The notes beneath the pieces were generated by a model. It was not told the DNA's origin. It saw only the letters and a program-made list of their open reading frames with translations, and ran no database searches. From JBLHIK01 sp047614005 (lineage in GTDB: Bacteria > Patescibacteriota > Minisyncoccia > Phycocordibacterales > UBA1006), in assembly GCA_047614005.1 (NCBI GenBank), contig JBLHIK010000013.1, positions 1 to 19,805 on the forward strand: a stretch of DNA of 19,805 nucleotides, in the 5' to 3' direction. The translations under genes were made by a program, and so were the position numbers. Every line of letters begins with the position of its first letter. Within the stretch, counting starts at the first letter, position 1. Shown in pieces: positions 13,010-18,814 of the stretch.

Positions 13010-13321
13010 CTACTCTTCTGTATTTTTTGAAGAAGAAAGAACAGACGTGTTTTTACTTCGAAAATACTTTAGGGCTTCGCGCAAAGCCTCTCTATCTATT
13101 GTTTCAAGAGAGCTATCTGCATCAGGAGAAATAGTAGTGATTTTTTCTTTTTTTATCTGAGTATAAAATAAAGTATTAATACCAAATATTATAAAAACTA
13201 ATACTATCGTACCTATAATCAGTATTCTCCAATGAGAGTTTGAGCTGAAAGAAAGTGCTCGATCTTTTTTTCGCACTTTAATAATAATTTCTTTTTTGAT
13301 TTTTGATTGAATTCCAAACAT
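13010..13321 (-). CDS. Small membrane protein in the pilus operon
   Basis: This 103-residue protein starts MFGIQSKIKKEIIIKVRKK, has a basic cytoplasmic region, one membrane helix (ILIIGTIVLVFIIFGINTLF, about 33-52) and a charged tail with a helix (DREALREALKYFRSK). The frame is open further upstream, but I choose ATG 13321 because it lies 1 nt after the PilO stop in the arrangement TAATATG, the same junction as between PilN and PilO. It holds the place of PilP in classic pilM-N-O-P operons but has no PilP-like lipobox or visible similarity. An accessory role in pilus assembly is inferred from position only. Confidence 0.7.
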   Translation of the reverse strand: MFGIQSKIKKEIIIKVRKKDRALSFSSNSHWRILIIGTIVLVFIIFGINTLFYTQIKKEKITTISPDADSSLETIDREALREALKYFRSKNTSVLSSSKNTEE

Positions 13322-13322
13322 A

Positions 13323-13892
13323 TTATTCTGAGATAAAGCTATATAAATCAAGAGTTGCTGATAATATCCAGTATTCAGAACGTTTGATTTTTCCGTCCTT
13401 ATCTGTCTCTGTTTCAAAATCTTGAGAAAATGCTGTTTGTGTAAAATCTATCAAGTAAGGTAAATCTTCAAGATCTTTTAAATATGTACGAACCTCTTTA
13501 AATGAACCTTCTACTTGAACTACTACTTGCAGTTGTGATGTATTTTTCCCTGTTTTGTCTCCATCTTTTTGAGAAACATTTTTAATAGAAACATCAATCC
13601 CCTTTTTCTGACCTATATCTTCTAAAACAGCAAGATATTCTACAATCTCTCCTTCGGAAATAAAATAAGTATCCAGAGATATTCTATCTTCACTTGTCTC
13701 TTGTGCTGTTTTACGAAGAAGGTTTACTTGCTCTGCTGCTCCTTTTTGTTTTTCAATTTGACCATTTAAAACAGCAACATTGTTGTCTTTTTTATGCACA
13801 AAAGAGCGACCGTACATATATACACCAAGAACAACAATCACCAAGATTGAAAGTAGAACTATATGAGAAGTGTGTGATATATTTTTTTTCAT
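13323..13892 (-). CDS. pilO: Type IV pilus inner-membrane protein PilO-like
   Basis: This 189-residue bitopic protein has a membrane helix at about 11-27 (IVLLSILVIVVLGVYMY), a coiled-coil-like stretch (about 38-66) and a periplasmic-type ferredoxin-like C-terminal half with VEGSFKEVRTYLKDLEDLPY (127-146), characteristic of PilO. PilO pairs with PilN to form the platform linking PilM in the cytoplasm to the outer parts of the pilus machine. In a bacterium without outer membrane it would project into the wall space. It starts 1 nt after the PilN stop, so translation is probably coupled. Confidence 0.85.
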   Translation of the reverse strand: MKKNISHTSHIVLLSILVIVVLGVYMYGRSFVHKKDNNVAVLNGQIEKQKGAAEQVNLLRKTAQETSEDRISLDTYFISEGEIVEYLAVLEDIGQKKGIDVSIKNVSQKDGDKTGKNTSQLQVVVQVEGSFKEVRTYLKDLEDLPYLIDFTQTAFSQDFETETDKDGKIKRSEYWILSATLDLYSFISE

Positions 13893-13893
13893 A

Positions 13894-14481
13894 TTATTGA
13901 GTTATGCTTGCCTTATCACTATTATTATCTTTTTTATATACAACTTTCATTGTAATAGTGAATTGAATATTATCACTATCAGCAAAAGCATTTACAGGGA
14001 GAATAACATTCATAAAATTCTCACTCTGATCTAAAATATCTTTAAAGTTTTGTAAGATTTGACGATCTTTTGACATCCCCTTAAGAATAGCATCAAACTC
14101 TCCCTCTACTGAACGCTCAAAAGAAATATTAGTAAGAGCAATACCTTCTGGAGCAAGAGCAATAACAGGGTCAAACAATAAAACGGAAGGCATAAAAGGT
14201 TCGTTGTATAGATTCACAAGCTTCAATCGTGCATTAATATCTCTTATTGATTGTTTAATCTGTTGATCTACGGCAAAAGCTTCGGTGGATTTTAATCTTT
14301 GTATTTCATCTTTGGCTATAGCCTCCTTACTCTCTGTAATAATATACGAGGGTACAGTAGAGATAATTCCCACAATTCCCACCAAAATAACAGCTATAAG
14401 TATAGAAACGGCTATTCTCTGCTTGTAAAGAGCATTGTGATATTTTTTAATATTTTGAGGTAGTAAATTAATCATGTTCAA
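13894..14481 (-). CDS. pilN: Type IV pilus protein PilN-like
   Basis: This 195-residue protein begins MNMINLLPQNIKKY; the NLLPQ motif near the N-terminus of PilN is the segment known to bind PilM. A membrane helix follows (about 23-48), then a coiled region and an extracytoplasmic ferredoxin-like domain with EGIALTNISFERS and ILKGMSKDRQILQNFKDIL. The start overlaps the 3' end of pilM by 14 nt, which fixes both the reading order and co-translation. Expected role is forming the PilN-PilO dimer of the alignment complex. Confidence 0.87.
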   Translation of the reverse strand: MNMINLLPQNIKKYHNALYKQRIAVSILIAVILVGIVGIISTVPSYIITESKEAIAKDEIQRLKSTEAFAVDQQIKQSIRDINARLKLVNLYNEPFMPSVLLFDPVIALAPEGIALTNISFERSVEGEFDAILKGMSKDRQILQNFKDILDQSENFMNVILPVNAFADSDNIQFTITMKVVYKKDNNSDKASITQ

Positions 14482-15553
14482 TATCTCCTAGAGCTAAACC
14501 TATTGCTGTTGAATACGAAAGAGAAATCTCTCGAGAAATAGGTGGAACATAATCCTCAAGAGTGTTTACGTTTTGCCATACATTTGGAATAATTATCGTA
14601 CTGTCGAGTTTTTCTTCAAGAAACTTTGCAAGGCCTGGAATATTTGCCTCTCCCCCACACAGTAAAATTCCTTTTATAATAAACTCATCGGCAAGTTCAG
14701 AGGTGTGTCCTTGTTGAGAAGACCAATATACATAATGTTTATTTATTTCATCAGAAAGAGTATTTATATGTTTTTCCAAAATAGTAAGCAGTGCAGGGTC
14801 AGTTTTCTTAGATAAACCAACAGTATTTTTGATTTTTTCTACTTCTTCGAGAGTTTTACCTGTTTTTTTAACCATGTCATTCATGATTGAATTACCTCCA
14901 ACAGAGAGAGTAGAGGTAAAGAGAACAAGACCATGAGAAACAATACTAATACCCGTTCGAGTACGCCCAAAATCTACGATGAGGTATGTCTCATTGTCAC
15001 CACGAGGAACAACAGCGCGCGCTACTGCCTGAGCTTCTATTTCAAAAGAAAGTGGCTCCAGGTGAGATGCCTTTATGGGGGAAAGATAGTTTTCAACAAA
15101 CCTACGAGACGTGGCAGCAACTTGCACATGCAACATATCACCTTCTTGATGCACAAGATCATAATCAAAAATAATATCAGCAGTCTCTAGTGGCACATGC
15201 TCTGGTAATTTCATCTCTATAGATCCTCTCATATCTTCTGATTCTTTTGAAGATATAGTAACTTCAAAAAGATATATTTGCTCTTCAGGTAGAGAGAGCC
15301 GTACAAACCGTGACCCTGTTTGTTCGCGCAACTTTAAAAGAGCACCTATGAAACCTTTTTCATTTTGTATTGATCCAGAAAGAAGAGTGCCTTCTTTTAT
15401 TATTATCTTTCCATATTTTCCAACCTCGAGACCTGTTTTACTATGCACAAGCTCGAGATATTTTATAGATTCATCAGAAATATCTATGCCCAGAGTTGGC
15501 ATAGCAAGAAAAGTAGGAGTAGGAAAAGCTGTACTGTATGAAATATCTTTCAT
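14468..15553 (-). CDS. pilM: Type IV pilus actin-like protein PilM
   Basis: This 361-residue protein has the actin/FtsA-like ATPase fold of PilM: LGIDISDESIKYLEL (21-35, phosphate 1), YLIVDFGRTRTGISIV (190-205, phosphate 2) and GILLCGGEANIPG (295-307, adenosine motif). It binds the NLLPQ segment of PilN on the cytoplasmic face and links the pilus motors to the membrane platform. It heads a four-gene operon running down to 13010. TATAAT lies 7 nt before the ATG, so the operon mRNA is probably leaderless. No pilus motor or pilin gene lies in the window. Confidence 0.92.
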   Translation of the reverse strand: MKDISYSTAFPTPTFLAMPTLGIDISDESIKYLELVHSKTGLEVGKYGKIIIKEGTLLSGSIQNEKGFIGALLKLREQTGSRFVRLSLPEEQIYLFEVTISSKESEDMRGSIEMKLPEHVPLETADIIFDYDLVHQEGDMLHVQVAATSRRFVENYLSPIKASHLEPLSFEIEAQAVARAVVPRGDNETYLIVDFGRTRTGISIVSHGLVLFTSTLSVGGNSIMNDMVKKTGKTLEEVEKIKNTVGLSKKTDPALLTILEKHINTLSDEINKHYVYWSSQQGHTSELADEFIIKGILLCGGEANIPGLAKFLEEKLDSTIIIPNVWQNVNTLEDYVPPISREISLSYSTAIGLALGDIEHD

Positions 15554-15560
15554 TGTATTT

Positions 15561-15566
15561 ATTATA
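15561..15566 (-). promoter_or_regulatory. -10 box of the pilM operon (leaderless)
   Basis: Consensus TATAAT ends 7 nt before ATG 15553, in the 41-bp gap after the DedA-like gene. Confidence 0.65.
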
Positions 15567-15594
15567 ACGTAAAAAATGAAATATGAGTAGAGGT

Positions 15595-16200
15595 TTAACT
15601 CTTAAGAAGAAAGTATCCTACAATAATCAACACCACAAGAAGAGTAGCCCATCCAAAAAAACGATACACAACTGTTGCTATTTTTTTTCCAAAATAATGA
15701 AAAAGGAATCCTACTAAGAGAAAGCGTATCCCCCTTCCGAGCAAGCTCGCCAACATGAACACCCCGAAAGATGTCCCAAAAAATCCAGCTGATACGGTAA
15801 ACACCTTATAAGGAATAGGAGAGAAAGCAGAAACAAAAACAGCGTAGAAGCCACCTTGGTCAAACAAAAGAGCAGCTGCTTCAAAGTGCTCTTTCCATGC
15901 AATATTTCCAAGTACAATCTCTTTTACTCCATCAAAGAAAAGCTTCCCTATAAAAAAACCTATAGCACCACCTAACACAGAAAAGATAGTTGCATATAGA
16001 GAGATCATAAACCAGCTTCTTTTTTCCCTCAGTGTTATGAGGCTTCCCAAAAAAACATCAGTAGGTATGGGGAAAAATATAGATTCTATAAATGCAAATA
16101 CACATAGCCACACCACAGCACTTTTTGTTTGTGCTTTTTCAGTCATCCAATTTTTCAATTGATGTATTTTATTTTGAATATATTTTTTCATAGTATTCAT
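15595..16200 (-). CDS. DedA/YqaA-like (VTT domain) membrane protein
   Basis: This 201-residue polytopic protein carries the VTT/DedA signatures: ESIFFPIPTDVFLG (39-52), a glycine-rich helix GGAIGFFIGKLFF (77-89), FSPIPYKVFTVSAG (126-139) and GRGIRF (155-160). The two proline-rich re-entrant motifs and the conserved acid and arginine are those of the YqaA subgroup. Relatives act in membrane homeostasis, DedA members moving undecaprenyl phosphate or phosphatidylethanolamine between leaflets; the substrate here is not assignable. A second ATG three codons in (16191) is an equally possible start. It lies upstream of pilM but is separated by the pilM promoter. Confidence 0.88.
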   Translation of the reverse strand: MNTMKKYIQNKIHQLKNWMTEKAQTKSAVVWLCVFAFIESIFFPIPTDVFLGSLITLREKRSWFMISLYATIFSVLGGAIGFFIGKLFFDGVKEIVLGNIAWKEHFEAAALLFDQGGFYAVFVSAFSPIPYKVFTVSAGFFGTSFGVFMLASLLGRGIRFLLVGFLFHYFGKKIATVVYRFFGWATLLVVLIIVGYFLLKS

Positions 16201-16207
16201 ATAATAT

Positions 16208-16240
16208 AAAAAGGTGCGAGGTCTGACCTCGTACCTTTTT
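16208..16240. terminator. Terminator after the tRNA-binding protein gene
   Basis: AAAAAGGTGCGAGGT-CTG-ACCTCGTACCTTTTT forms a 15-bp stem with one G-T pair; T-rich on both exits. It begins 2 nt after the stop at 16243 (minus strand). Confidence 0.85.
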
Positions 16241-16242
16241 AT

Positions 16243-16578
16243 CTATCGCATTTTTGCACCACCGAGCACTTTCTTTTCAGGTATGAGAAAAGCAGGAGTG
16301 TCGTCAGGAGCATCTACAGCAAGGAGCATACCTCTACTTTCTACTCCTCGAATTGTTCGCGGCTCTAGGTTAAGAACATAGAGGAGCTGGCGCCCTACTA
16401 TCTCGTCTCCGTCTCCTACAAACTCTCGTATACCCGAGACAATCTGTCGAGGCTCTTCTTCTCCTACATCCACCATGCACTTGAGGAGCTTATCTGCGCC
16501 TTCTACAGGCTCTGCAGAAAGGACAGTCCCTACTCGAATATCAAGCTTTTTAAATTCTTCGTATTGTATGTATTCCAT
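16243..16578 (-). CDS. tRNA-binding OB-fold protein (MetRS C-terminal / Trbp111-like)
   Basis: This 111-residue protein is a stand-alone EMAP-type OB fold: FKKLDIRVGTVLSAEPVEGA (9-28), KLLKCMVDVGEE (30-41), RQIVSGI (44-50), and a C-terminal GMLLAVDAP (83-91). The same domain forms the C-terminus of methionyl-tRNA synthetase and the free protein Trbp111, which bind the tRNA elbow as dimers. It may serve as a detached MetRS beta subunit, but no metG lies in the window to support that. It follows ruvX by 14 nt and is probably in the same transcript; no separate promoter is evident. Confidence 0.9.
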   Translation of the reverse strand: MEYIQYEEFKKLDIRVGTVLSAEPVEGADKLLKCMVDVGEEEPRQIVSGIREFVGDGDEIVGRQLLYVLNLEPRTIRGVESRGMLLAVDAPDDTPAFLIPEKKVLGGAKMR

Positions 16579-16592
16579 ATGTTTACTATGTA

Positions 16593-17003
16593 TTATTTTT
16601 GTAATTCTAAAAATCGCTGGAGTATTAAAGTGGCTGCCTCTGCATCATTTTTTTCTTTTTTCTTTTTTGGAAAACGAGCCGTTGGTTTGTGAACAATACT
16701 TCCTAATGCATGCAAAGTGCTCATACTCTCATCTACGAAAGAAACAGGGAGATGAGTCTGCTCTTCTATCTTTTTTTTGAAAATCTCTATCTCACCCATA
16801 ATGATGTTATTGTTCCCCTGTTCATCAATTGATTTTCCAAGAACAATATGTTCTACCTCCTCCTCTTTGCAAAAATTATTTATGTTTAAAATAGCCTGAT
16901 GATCATTTTCTATCACCTTGCGAGGAAATGCCATTATCCCGTCATCGTCAGAGACAGCTATACCTATTCTCTTTGCTCCGTAGTCAATACCTATATATTT
17001 CAT
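16593..17003 (-). CDS. ruvX: YqgF/RuvX family RNase H-like nuclease
   Basis: This 136-residue protein has the YqgF RNase H-like fold: YIGIDYGAKRIGIAVSD (3-19) with D7, IVLGKSIDEQGN (53-64), SFVDESMST (88-96) with D91/E92, and KNDAEAATLIL (118-128) with D120. These acids would bind the two catalytic metals. Family members process the 5' end of pre-16S rRNA and have been proposed as Holliday-junction resolvases. The basic stretch KKKKEK (113-118) just before the last motif is typical of the substrate-binding loop. TATACT lies 7 nt before the ATG. It precedes the tRNA-binding protein gene in an apparent two-gene operon. Confidence 0.9.
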   Translation of the reverse strand: MKYIGIDYGAKRIGIAVSDDDGIMAFPRKVIENDHQAILNINNFCKEEEVEHIVLGKSIDEQGNNNIIMGEIEIFKKKIEEQTHLPVSFVDESMSTLHALGSIVHKPTARFPKKKKEKNDAEAATLILQRFLELQK

Positions 17004-17010
17004 ACTCTGA

Positions 17011-17016
17011 AGTATA
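17011..17016 (-). promoter_or_regulatory. -10 box of the ruvX operon (leaderless)
   Basis: TATACT ends 7 nt before ATG 17003. Confidence 0.6.
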
Positions 17017-17046
17017 TCAGATAAAAAAAATTCTTCATAAAAAGAC

Positions 17047-17074
17047 TTGAAAAATATCTTTATCGTGATAATAT
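17047..17074 (+). promoter_or_regulatory. Promoter of tRNA-Ser
   Basis: TTGAAA (17047-17052), a 16-bp spacer and an extended -10 TGATAATAT (17066-17074) place the start about 1 nt before the tRNA 5' end. Confidence 0.65.
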
Positions 17075-17081
17075 CGTGAAT

Positions 17082-17168
17082 GGAGATGTGGCTGAGTGGT
17101 TGAAGGCGACAGTCTTGAAAACTGTTGTGCGTTTACGCGTACCGTGGGTTCGAATCCCACCGTCTCCG
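17082..17168 (+). tRNA. tRNA-Ser(TGA)
   Basis: Class II tRNA: acceptor GGAGATG/CGTCTCC, discriminator G, anticodon stem ACAGT/ACTGT with loop CTTGAAA (anticodon TGA), long variable arm, T-arm GTGGG-TTCGAAT-CCCAC. CCA is not encoded. Protein frames across it are artefacts. Confidence 0.96.
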
Positions 17169-17173
17169 CAAAC

Positions 17174-17204
17174 AAATACCCAAAGGCATGCCCTTTGGGT
17201 ATTT
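17174..17204 (+). terminator. tRNA-Ser terminator
   Basis: AAATACCCAAAGG, a 5-nt loop and CCTTTGGGTATTT form a perfect 13-bp stem followed by a T-rich tail. Part of the 43-bp segment repeated inverted at 18191-18233. Confidence 0.9.
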
Positions 17205-17400
17205 TGTGTTTGTGAGAGATGATGGGATTTGCACCACAAGAGTACTTCCATTCATATATTCCCTGCGGTCATTATGAATTAGGTCGAATCGAGACTCTTT
17301 GCTGTAGTGAGACTTTGTCGAAACTACAGAGAGTCGAGTAGAGGTAAATGGAGCGAGATAGATTATGAACGAAGTGAAATAATATATCCGTGAGAGTGAC
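17205..17400. repeat. Structured insert between tRNA-Ser and its duplicated tail
   Basis: No gene is seen. It opens with GATGGGATTTGCACC (17221-17235), an imperfect inverted repeat of the tail copy (CGGTGGGATTCG when complemented). A hairpin at 17250-17279 (ATTCATA/TATGAAT) holds CCCTGCGGTC in its loop. A two-tier stem follows: GACTCT/AGAGTC (17293-17298, 17330-17335) around TGTAGT/ACTACA. The CCTGCGG core matches the inserts at tRNA-Arg and tRNA-Val. Confidence 0.65.
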
Positions 17401-17420
17401 CGAATCCCACCGTCTCCGCA
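17401..17420. repeat. 20-bp copy of the tRNA-Ser 3' end
   Basis: Identical to 17151-17170: half of the T-loop, the T-stem, acceptor strand, discriminator and CA. The period is 250 bp. It is not followed by a terminator copy. Confidence 0.95.
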
Positions 17421-17527
17421 CTGACAAATTAGTAGATACATAACCCATGTGCCTATGCAGTAAGAGCGACAAGCGTGCCAACTAAGTTACATTAATAATT
17501 AGAGGTGATTGCAAGCTTATAAAATTT

Positions 17528-18082
17528 ATGAAAAAACACAGATTATACAAACTAGAGACATATAGTAAAAAATGGAGTGGTCAATTTTTGGAATTAAAGA
17601 ATCAAGTTATTTCAATATTAGACGATAATATAATTACAATACAGCACATAGGGAGCACATCTGTGCCAGGAATGATTGCAAAGCCACAAATTGACATTCT
17701 TGTTGTAGTAAAAGATTTAAATAAAATACCCTATTCATATAAAGAATTTGAATCTAAAGACTTTACGATTCACGGCAGGGGGTATGTTACGGAGGATGAT
17801 GAGTATATTACATTAGATAACAAGTTAACAGGATCAAGGATTGCAAGCCTTCATATTATGGAGAAAAATCATCCTGATGTATTCCAAACAATATTACTAA
17901 GAGATCATCTACGGCATTGTAAAAAAGATCGTGAGCTCTATATAAACAAAAAGAAGAGCCTATATAAGGATTATTGTAACGATTACTCAGGATATGATAC
18001 CGGAAAATCAGAGACTGTAGAAAAAATTATAGAAAATGCCAATGAGTGCAGAGTGTGTATGGATAGCAAGGTACTACAATAA
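17528..18082 (+). CDS. GrpB family protein (UPF0157, nucleotidyltransferase-like)
   Basis: This 184-residue protein is a clear GrpB/UPF0157 member: IQHIGSTSVPGMIAKPQIDI (38-57) is the family hallmark and holds the GS motif and acidic residue of the nucleotidyltransferase-like fold. SLHIMEKNHPDVFQ (107-120) and LLRDHLRHCKKDRELY (123-138) are the other conserved segments. The function of the family is not established; a nucleotide-transfer or RNA-related activity is inferred from fold. It is the only gene between the tRNA-Ser tail copies (17151-17204 direct, 18191-18233 inverted), so it looks like cargo. TATAAA is close to the ATG (17528), but the spacing is ambiguous. Confidence 0.88.
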   Translation: MKKHRLYKLETYSKKWSGQFLELKNQVISILDDNIITIQHIGSTSVPGMIAKPQIDILVVVKDLNKIPYSYKEFESKDFTIHGRGYVTEDDEYITLDNKLTGSRIASLHIMEKNHPDVFQTILLRDHLRHCKKDRELYINKKKSLYKDYCNDYSGYDTGKSETVEKIIENANECRVCMDSKVLQ

Positions 18083-18182
18083 CCTCCTTTTTTCTTTCGA
18101 CCCACGTACCTCACAAGACATATTAAAAAATGCTAAAATACCCTTACTGGGCTTGGAGTCTCTGGTACCATACCCGCGTAGC

Positions 18183-18229
18183 CCGCAAACAAATACCCAA
18201 AGGGCATGCCTTTGGGTATTTGTTTGCGG
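18183..18229. terminator. 21-bp perfect hairpin derived from the tRNA-Ser terminator
   Basis: CCGCAAACAAATACCCAAAG plus G pairs perfectly with its complement around a 5-nt loop. It would end transcription after the GrpB gene, although no T-tract follows on the plus strand. The original tRNA-Ser terminator has a shorter 13-bp stem. Confidence 0.6.
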
Positions 18230-18233
18230 AGAC
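18191..18233 (-). repeat. 43-bp inverted copy of the tRNA-Ser tail and terminator
   Basis: The minus strand is identical over 43 bp to 17162-17204, including GTCTCC of the tRNA acceptor and its discriminator G. Together the two copies bracket about 1 kb holding the structured insert and the GrpB gene. Degenerate T-arm-like sequence (CTTCGAACC) continues to 18253. Confidence 0.95.
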
Positions 18234-18415
18234 TACTGGATAATCTTCGAACCTATTTCCAAGAACATCCCGAAGAAAGGTACTAATGCGGACGAGGTTT
18301 TGCGAAGCAATATATCTGGGAACAGGATTCTCAAAACCTCGGCTGTTCTCCGCGGGCAGGAAGGGTCTGGGAGGGAATGCCCGCGGATTTCGGGATTTCT
18401 TTTTTTGGGTGGGGG
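18234..18415. repeat. GC-rich structured segment; 18317-18415 is the left inverted-repeat arm
   Basis: This gene-free stretch is visibly richer in G and C than its surroundings. Two perfect stems stand out: CGAGGTTTTG (18293-18302) with CAAAACCTCG (18332-18341), and CCGCGGGCA (18350-18358) with TGCCCGCGG (18378-18386). ATTTCGGGATTTC and seven T follow, so the plus strand looks like a structured RNA ending in a terminator. Bases 18317-18415 are exactly inverted at 19707-19805. The G-run after the T-tract is 8 long here and 5 in the other copy. Confidence 0.8.
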
Positions 18416-18431
18416 GGGCTAAAATAAAAAC

Positions 18432-18456
18432 CCTTACACATATTTAATGTATAAGG
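18432..18456 (-). terminator. Terminator of the 65-aa gene
   Basis: On the minus strand CCTTATACAT-5 nt-ATGTGTAAGG is followed by GTTTTTATTTT. It lies about 18 nt after the stop of the small membrane protein gene. Confidence 0.7.
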
Positions 18457-18474
18457 ATTAAAAACATAATCTAT

Positions 18475-18672
18475 TTACTTGCTGTAATAAACTACAAATA
18501 ATATCATAGATGCTATTACTGTCAGCAGTGTGCCAATAATAATATTGGCAAATAAATCTGATTGCCACCATCTTTTGATATTTTTTGGACAGTTAGTTAT
18601 TACTCCATTCATATAAATATCCATAGGCATTTCTCCAAAGGAGAAAATATCTTCTAATTCTGTATTTTCCAT
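18475..18672 (-). CDS. Small tail-anchored membrane protein, hypothetical
   Basis: This 65-residue protein has an acidic N-terminus (MENTELEDIFSFGEMPMD), a short basic stretch before the membrane (NIKRWWQSDL) and one C-terminal helix (NIIIGTLLTVIASMILFVVY, about 43-62). I do not recognise a family. It is divergent from the methyltransferase gene at 18815, with 142 bp between them, and has its own terminator. Both genes lie between the arms of the 99-bp inverted repeat. No clean -10 at leaderless spacing is seen; TAAAAAT lies immediately before the ATG. Confidence 0.6.
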   Translation of the reverse strand: MENTELEDIFSFGEMPMDIYMNGVITNCPKNIKRWWQSDLFANIIIGTLLTVIASMILFVVYYSK

Positions 18673-18797
18673 ATTTTTACTTTTTGATTAGAAACTTAGT
18701 TTGAACATTTATCGTTGAATTGTTAAATATTCTTTTTTTTATTTTAGCATACTAACTTTATTTTGTCAAAAATCTTTTAGGTAACTAAAATAATTTA

Positions 18798-18806
18798 TGT
18801 TAAAAT
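18798..18806 (+). promoter_or_regulatory. Extended -10 of the LCMT-like gene
   Basis: TGTTAAAAT ends 8 nt before ATG 18815, giving a leader of 0-2 nt. Confidence 0.6.
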
Positions 18807-18814
18807 AAGTACAC

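Noticed and set aside
17060..17441. Protein-like frames across tRNA-Ser and its tail copy (reading CGDGGIRTHGT and RRRWDSNPRYA)
   Set aside because: They translate tRNA and repeat sequence in antisense; such phrases are familiar artefacts of tRNA genes.
18234..18352. Degenerate tRNA-Ser or tmRNA on the minus strand (GGAGA...GGTTCGAA...TCTCC)
   Set aside because: Acceptor-like ends and a T-loop-like sequence exist, but D, anticodon and T stems do not pair convincingly.
18036..18422. A 128-codon frame after the GrpB gene
   Set aside because: It overlaps the GrpB gene and then reads through the tRNA-Ser tail copy and the GC-rich repeat; no protein-like composition.
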